From NCBI GenBank assembly GCA_902790215.1, contig CADAQX010000010.1, forward strand, positions 31,332 through 95,331: a stretch of DNA of 64,000 nucleotides. The letters run 5' to 3'. Source of the DNA: an uncultured Bacteroidota bacterium. Lineage in GTDB: Bacteria > Bacteroidota > Bacteroidia > Bacteroidales > P3. Below the pieces are notes generated by a model. The model searched no databases. It was not told where the DNA came from and was given only the letters and a program-made list of their open reading frames with translations. This document shows positions 60,152 to 64,000 of the stretch, piece by piece (position 1 is the first letter of the stretch; each line of letters begins with the position of its first letter). Made by a program: the position numbers and the translations under genes.

Positions 60152-61447
60152 ATGAGCAAAGTAGATGTTCTGCTGGGACTCCAGTGGGGTGACGAGGGCA
60201 AGGGCAAGATAGTGGATGTCCTTACGCCTGGCTACGATGTCATAGCCCGTTTCCAAGGCGGCCCCAATGCCGGCCACACCTTAGAGTTCAACGGCATTAA
60301 ACATGTCCTGCATATTATACCGTCAGGCATTTTCCACGAAGATAAACTGAACCTGATAGGCAACGGCGTACTGATTGAGCCCCGCATCTTCAAGCAAGAG
60401 GTCGAGGCACTGCAGAAAAGAGATGTCGATGCCACCAAAAACCTGTATATCTCCAAGAAAGCCCACCTTATCCTGCCCACACACCGTCTGCTCGATGCCG
60501 CCAACGAGCAGGCCAAAGGCAATGCCAAAATCGGATCCACACTGAAAGGCATAGGCCCGGCCTACACCGACAAGATTGCACGCAGCGGTCTCCGTGTGGG
60601 GGACATCATGGAATTCGACTTCCTTGAGAAATACGAGCTCCTCAAAGTGCAGCACCTCCAAACCGCGCACACCCTCAAATTCGACATCGCCGCCTTCACC
60701 ATCGACGGCTACACCATTGACGAATATGAGAAGAAGTGGCTCGAATCGCTTGAGACTCTCAAGCAGTTCCGCCTCATCAACAGCGAATACTTCATCAACC
60801 ACTGCCTTGACGAAGGCAAGAAAGTGCTGGCCGAAGGCGCACAAGGCTCCATGCTCGACATCGACTTTGGCTCCTATCCCTTTGTCACGTCATCCAGCAC
60901 CATAACTGCCGGAGTATGCACCGGATTGGGAGTGGCACCCTCGCGCATAGGCCGTGTAATGGGCATCAGCAAAGCCTACTGCACACGCGTCGGTGCCGGC
61001 CCCTTCCCCACCGAGCTCTTCGACAGCACCGGCACACGTCTCTGCGAAATAGGCCACGAATACGGAGCCACCACCGGACGCCCACGCCGCTGCGGATGGA
61101 TTGACATCCCTGCCCTGCGCTACGCATGCATGCTCAACGGGGTAACACATCTCTTCGTCACCAAACCCGATGTCATGAACGACTTCGACGAAGTAAAGAT
61201 GTGCATGCACTACAACATCAACGGTGAGGACACCGATGAAATCCCCTTCGAGTTCAACGAAGTGGAAATCAAGCCCCAGCTCCAATCCTTCCCCGGATGG
61301 AAACAAAGCCTGCAGGGCATCTCCGAATACAGCAAACTGCCCAAAAACCTCCTCAACTATCTCGAAGCAATGGAAAAAGCCACCGGTGTCCCCGTACTGG
61401 CCGTATCCATCAGCCCCGACCGGAAAGACGTACTTTTCAAACAATAG
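60152..61447 (+). CDS. purA: Adenylosuccinate synthetase
   Basis: A 431-residue GTP enzyme that joins IMP and aspartate on the way to AMP. Signatures: LLGLQWGDEGKGKIVDVLT (the phosphate loop, with the catalytic Asp at about residue 13), GGPNAGHTLEFNG (His at about 41), SGIFHEDKLNLIGNGVLI, GSTLKGIGPAYTDKIARSG, LAEGAQGSMLDIDFGSYPFVTSS and TTGRPRRCGWID. All active-site parts are present. Together with purH, the window carries both the last IMP step and the first AMP step, though 13 kb apart. Confidence 0.96.
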   Translation: MSKVDVLLGLQWGDEGKGKIVDVLTPGYDVIARFQGGPNAGHTLEFNGIKHVLHIIPSGIFHEDKLNLIGNGVLIEPRIFKQEVEALQKRDVDATKNLYISKKAHLILPTHRLLDAANEQAKGNAKIGSTLKGIGPAYTDKIARSGLRVGDIMEFDFLEKYELLKVQHLQTAHTLKFDIAAFTIDGYTIDEYEKKWLESLETLKQFRLINSEYFINHCLDEGKKVLAEGAQGSMLDIDFGSYPFVTSSSTITAGVCTGLGVAPSRIGRVMGISKAYCTRVGAGPFPTELFDSTGTRLCEIGHEYGATTGRPRRCGWIDIPALRYACMLNGVTHLFVTKPDVMNDFDEVKMCMHYNINGEDTDEIPFEFNEVEIKPQLQSFPGWKQSLQGISEYSKLPKNLLNYLEAMEKATGVPVLAVSISPDRKDVLFKQ

Positions 61448-61566
61448 AAACATAAGTATTAGTCATTGATTGCGAATATAAAAGCCCTGAAATAAATATT
61501 TTTTTTAACTTTTCAGACAATAAAAAAAAATATATTGCGTTTTTTAGGGCAAAACATTTTGAATAG

Positions 61567-62616
61567 ATGAAAAAGTTAGTTCTTTTCCTCATTCTTGCCG
61601 TGCCGCTGGTAACAATGGCACAGACCAAGATTAAAGAGACCCAGGTGCCCAAATCAGTGCTGATTTCCCTGGACAAGAAGTACGACTCCTATAAAGTAAA
61701 AACCTGGTACCGTTCACCGGGACAATACATAGCAGAGTTCGTATACGACGGCCAGAACGGCCGCGCCTACTTCACCCACAACGGTGACTGGCAATACAGT
61801 TCCTTCCCCACACGTCAGGAAGACTGCCCCACTGCCATGAACCAATACTTTGTCGACAACTATCCTGGCTACCGAATCCGTTCCATCGACTATGTAGAAC
61901 AGATGGACGGTGACGTATACTACCGCATGATGATTGTCAAGACAGGTGTAGGCTATGAAGACAACGAGCTCATCTTCGACCCCCGCGGCCGTCTGCAAAA
62001 GAGCAATGCACCCGACCCCGACGCCGTCAAGCGCGAGTTCTACACCCTCAACAACCCCGATGACGATGTGGCCGACGACCACCTGCGCAACCTCAAGAGC
62101 AACAAAGGCGGCAAACGCCCTGCCCCTGTTGAGGACGTGCCCGAGATGGTCAACATCGACACCACCTCCACCATCACCGCCCACTTCGAGAAACTCTGCC
62201 CGCCTTCAAAGGTGACCGAAGGTCCCGAATGGGTCAACCGTGTCCCCGCCCAGGTGGTAGCCTACTACATCAACCGCCAGGGAGTGGAAATGGAAGAAGT
62301 CTATGACGTACTGTCCGAAACCCACATAATGAGCGGCAAAGTGCTGGACAAAAACCACTACACCGCTGCCATCGTCAAGTACCTTGCCCAGAAGTTCAAA
62401 GGCGAGCAGTACAAAATCGAGCGCATGATTGTCTATACCTACGACAGCAAATGGCGTATCGACGGCAAGAAACCCAAGCCCTACACCTACGTTGTCGTAA
62501 GCCAGAAAGTGCGCGGACTGGGCAACAAACTCAAATACACCCGCATGGAGTTTGACGCCGGCGGCAACTTCACTGGCCTGCTGGCTCAGCCTCTCGACAA
62601 GAACGACATACAGTAA
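61567..62616 (+). CDS. Secreted PepSY-like protein
   Basis: A 349-residue exported protein; signal peptide MKKLVLFLILAVPLVTMAQ. Visible are IKETQVPKSVLISLDKKYDSYKV-KTWYRSP followed by YIAEFVYDGQNGRAYFTHNGDWQ, a pattern of the PepSY-like domains of Bacteroidota; a second such unit appears after AMNQYFVDNYPGYRIRSIDYVEQ (with DVYYRMMIV). The rest, with VPAQVVAYYINRQG and YKIERMIVYTYDSKWRIDG, is not recognised. Such proteins may bind small molecules or protease; function unknown. It ends before a strong terminator. Confidence 0.72.
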   Translation: MKKLVLFLILAVPLVTMAQTKIKETQVPKSVLISLDKKYDSYKVKTWYRSPGQYIAEFVYDGQNGRAYFTHNGDWQYSSFPTRQEDCPTAMNQYFVDNYPGYRIRSIDYVEQMDGDVYYRMMIVKTGVGYEDNELIFDPRGRLQKSNAPDPDAVKREFYTLNNPDDDVADDHLRNLKSNKGGKRPAPVEDVPEMVNIDTTSTITAHFEKLCPPSKVTEGPEWVNRVPAQVVAYYINRQGVEMEEVYDVLSETHIMSGKVLDKNHYTAAIVKYLAQKFKGEQYKIERMIVYTYDSKWRIDGKKPKPYTYVVVSQKVRGLGNKLKYTRMEFDAGGNFTGLLAQPLDKNDIQ

Positions 62617-62641
62617 TTTTGTTTTCATAATTTTTGGTAGT

Positions 62642-62671
62642 CTCCGCCACTTCGGTGGCGGAGTTTTTTTT
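62642..62671 (+). terminator. Intrinsic terminator after PepSY-like gene
   Basis: ctccgccac pairs with gtggcggag around a TTCG-type loop, followed by eight T. It lies only seven bases before the Nudix ATG, so it may also act as an attenuator. Confidence 0.9.
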
Positions 62672-62678
62672 AACCGAC

Positions 62679-63179
62679 ATGGAAAAACACAAACCCATAG
62701 CCGTCATGTACGGCCCGCCGGAGATGCTTTTCCGACGCAAAAAGGAATCCGGGCAGCCGGCACGCAGAACCGTCGAAGTGGTGGCCGCCGTCATCCGCCG
62801 TGGCAACACCGTTCTTGCCACACAGCGCGGCTACGGTCCGTGGGAAGGCTGGTGGGAGTTCCCCGGCGGCAAAATCCAGCCCGGCGAAAGCCATGAGGAA
62901 GCCCTTGTCCGCGAGATACACGAAGAGCTGAATGCCGACATCGCAATCGACAAGTTCCTCACCACCGTCGACTACGACTACCCCGACTTCCACCTCACCA
63001 TGCACTGCTTTCTCTGCCGCCTGCACGACGGCGGCTTCACCCTCAACGAGCACCACGCAGCCCGCTGGCTCGACACCGGAACCCTCCGCGACGTGCAGTG
63101 GCTCCCTGCCGACCAAGATCTCATCGGCCTGCTGGCCGACCTCCTCCCCACCCTGCCCGACCAACCCGGCCTTGCTTAG
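62679..63179 (+). CDS. Nudix (MutT-like) hydrolase
   Basis: A 166-residue Nudix enzyme. The Nudix box is GGKIQPGESHEEALVREIHEELN (G-x5-E-x7-R-E-U-x-E-E at about residues 63-85 in the chosen frame). Surrounding VEVVAAVIRRGNTVLATQRGYG and WEFPGG are typical of MutT-like 8-oxo-dGTP or (deoxy)nucleoside triphosphate pyrophosphatases; ARWLDTGTLRDVQWLPAD follows. The start MEKHKPIAVMYG at 62679 is chosen; ATG 62706 is also possible. The gene starts 7 bases after the intrinsic terminator, and a TAATTTTG box at 62615-62622 precedes that terminator, so its own promoter may be across the hairpin. Confidence 0.9.
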   Translation: MEKHKPIAVMYGPPEMLFRRKKESGQPARRTVEVVAAVIRRGNTVLATQRGYGPWEGWWEFPGGKIQPGESHEEALVREIHEELNADIAIDKFLTTVDYDYPDFHLTMHCFLCRLHDGGFTLNEHHAARWLDTGTLRDVQWLPADQDLIGLLADLLPTLPDQPGLA

Positions 63180-63236
63180 CAAGGGAAATATTTTACACGG
63201 CAACATACAAAAATCATCTATGTCCGAAAAAAGTTG

Positions 63237-63244
63237 TATCTTTG
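63237..63244 (+). promoter_or_regulatory. Promoter -7 box for tRNA-Leu
   Basis: TATCTTTG, 49 bp before the tRNA. Confidence 0.75.
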
Positions 63245-63292
63245 CACTCTCGTTTGCACAAGCAGAGAAAATGCAACAACATTGAATACCAT

Positions 63293-63374
63293 GCGGATAT
63301 GGCGTAATTGGTAGCCGCGCTAGACTTAGGATCTAGTGGCGAAAGCCGTAACGGTTCGAGTCCGTTTATCCGCA
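63293..63374 (+). tRNA. tRNA-Leu(UAG)
   Basis: Acceptor arms GCGGATA and TATCCGC (63293-63299 and 63367-63373) pair; the anticodon loop is CTTAGGA between CTAGA and TCTAG, giving anticodon UAG (reads CUA and CUN leucine codons); the long variable arm (GGCGAAAGCC) is typical of leucine tRNA; GGTTCGAGTCC forms the T arm. No CCA is encoded. Confidence 0.94.
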
Positions 63375-63387
63375 CAAAGGACAAAGA

Positions 63388-63420
63388 GAGGCACATCGAA
63401 AGTTGTGCCTCCTTTTTTTT
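63388..63420 (+). terminator. Terminator after tRNA-Leu
   Basis: gaggcaca pairs with tgtgcctc, followed by C and eight T. Confidence 0.9.
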
Positions 63421-63592
63421 GACCCTCCAGCGCCGTTGTTCTGCAGCCCTGTCGCCGTCATCTCTTCTTACGCTATTACTTCAGTACAACTTCGCTCCTC
63501 CCTATAAAAAAGAAACAACAGAAGAATGGCAGAACTCATTAGAACAACAAACGTTATTGCTCAACAGACACTTCGTCGCAACAACAATAATC

Positions 63593-63610
63593 CCAAATCG
63601 GTCATTAGGA
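63593..63610 (+). repeat. 18-bp motif shared with 7960-7977
   Basis: CCCAAATCGGTCATTAGG, exact reverse complement of the motif at 7960-7977. Followed here by ATTCATGCCAG. Confidence 0.75.
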
Positions 63611-63844
63611 TTCATGCCAGATTAGTACTTGTTATGTTCCATGACGTTACTTGGTCTCGGCATGGAAAGCGAGCTTTCTATACGCTCGTCTTTCGTACTT
63701 ATCTCTTACCTCTTACTTTGCTTTCTGCCGCTTCGCGCGTAATTTACTGTTTATCCTGTGAAGAATTACGGCAACTTTCGTCAGCATACCGATAGTGTCG
63801 TATTTTTGTCCCCAACGTACCTCTGTGCGCCTTCAGGGTTCGAT

Positions 63845-63956
63845 GTAGCGTCGTTCTTTATCTTATCGTTTTCCGATATGTTTCCCATCGTTTTCCCTTT
63901 GTGAAACGGAAAACGAGTGGAAAACGATCGAATAACGATCGAATAAATGACGGCGC
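63845..63956. repeat. Palindromic repeat element, copy 2
   Basis: About 112 bp, left half GTAGCGTCGTTCTTTATC..., right half ending in TGACGGCGC, imperfectly complementary. The reverse complement of the right half (CGTCATTTATTCGATCG, TTATTCGATCG) closely matches the left half of copy 1 at 48426. Confidence 0.75.
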
Positions 63957-64000
63957 TTGATGGTTTCTACATACTGGGTAGAGCCTATTAAGAGCGCGTG

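Larger units (their letters stand above)
63421..64000. other. Gene-poor end of window
   Basis: It contains the inverted copy of the 18-bp motif at about 63593-63610 and a 112-bp palindrome (63845-63956). A possible 89-codon frame at 63526-63795 has no recognised product and is not called. Confidence 0.6.

Noticed and set aside
63526-63795. An 89-codon frame near the end of the window
   Set aside because: A plausible ribosome site but no family; contains the 18-bp repeat, so it is more likely repeat-derived.

Overview
The window looks like a chromosome segment of a Bacteroidales bacterium. Evidence: many genes carry a TAnnTTTG-type promoter box (usually TATCTTTGCA), there are two proteins with type IX secretion C-terminal sorting domains, a TonB-dependent receptor with a carboxypeptidase-like N-terminal domain, a fimbrillin-like lipoprotein, CstA, a NupG-type nucleoside transporter and a Bacteroidota-type Cas9. 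Most genes are fairly GC-rich. The first 2.5 kb is clearly AT-rich and looks imported.

Layout. 1-5.4 kb is a defence island: a SIR2-domain protein (cut by the window edge) and a HerA ATPase, an apparent SIR2-HerA pair, directly followed by a type I restriction HsdR. 5.5-7.8 kb holds a transketolase C-terminal half fused to a zinc ribbon, a WG-repeat gene, and a 210-bp duplicate of the zinc-ribbon end. 8.2-12.4 kb is a large type IX-secreted multidomain protein. 12.5-16.4 kb is a run of small lipoprotein and membrane genes separated by decayed copies of the first codons of the LOG-family gene that sits intact at 16.5 kb. A Cas4/RecB-like nuclease follows. 17.9-28.6 kb (minus strand) has a dihydrouridine synthase, a TonB receptor, a nucleoside transporter, a 5'-nucleotidase, a SIMPL protein, a secreted repeat protein and CstA. 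29.8-37.2 kb is a complete type II-C-like CRISPR-Cas locus: cas9, a RelB-like/YoeB-type toxin-antitoxin pair inside the cas operon, cas1, cas2, a 13-repeat array and a tracrRNA. 37.4-64 kb is mainly housekeeping (beta-CASP nuclease, Y-family polymerase, pfkA, purH, mreB, ileS, murB, purA, Nudix, tRNA-Leu) with some surface proteins.

The most interesting part is the CRISPR locus. The array and tracrRNA appear to be read leftward, against the cas operon, and end at a bidirectional terminator. A second tracrRNA-like element with its own consensus promoter lies head-to-head with cas9, so it is antisense to the cas9 5' leader; that leader in turn carries a 20-nt imitation of the crRNA repeat. Together with the toxin gene, whose stop codon overlaps the cas1 start, this suggests unusual self-regulation or addiction. 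These are predictions from sequence only.

A second theme is gene insertion with duplicated flanks: the 210-bp duplication around the WG-repeat gene and the repeated LOG 5' ends. A third is families of short repeats: a TCGGAATATTCGG-type microsatellite at three loci, one inside ileS, and a 115-bp palindrome at two.
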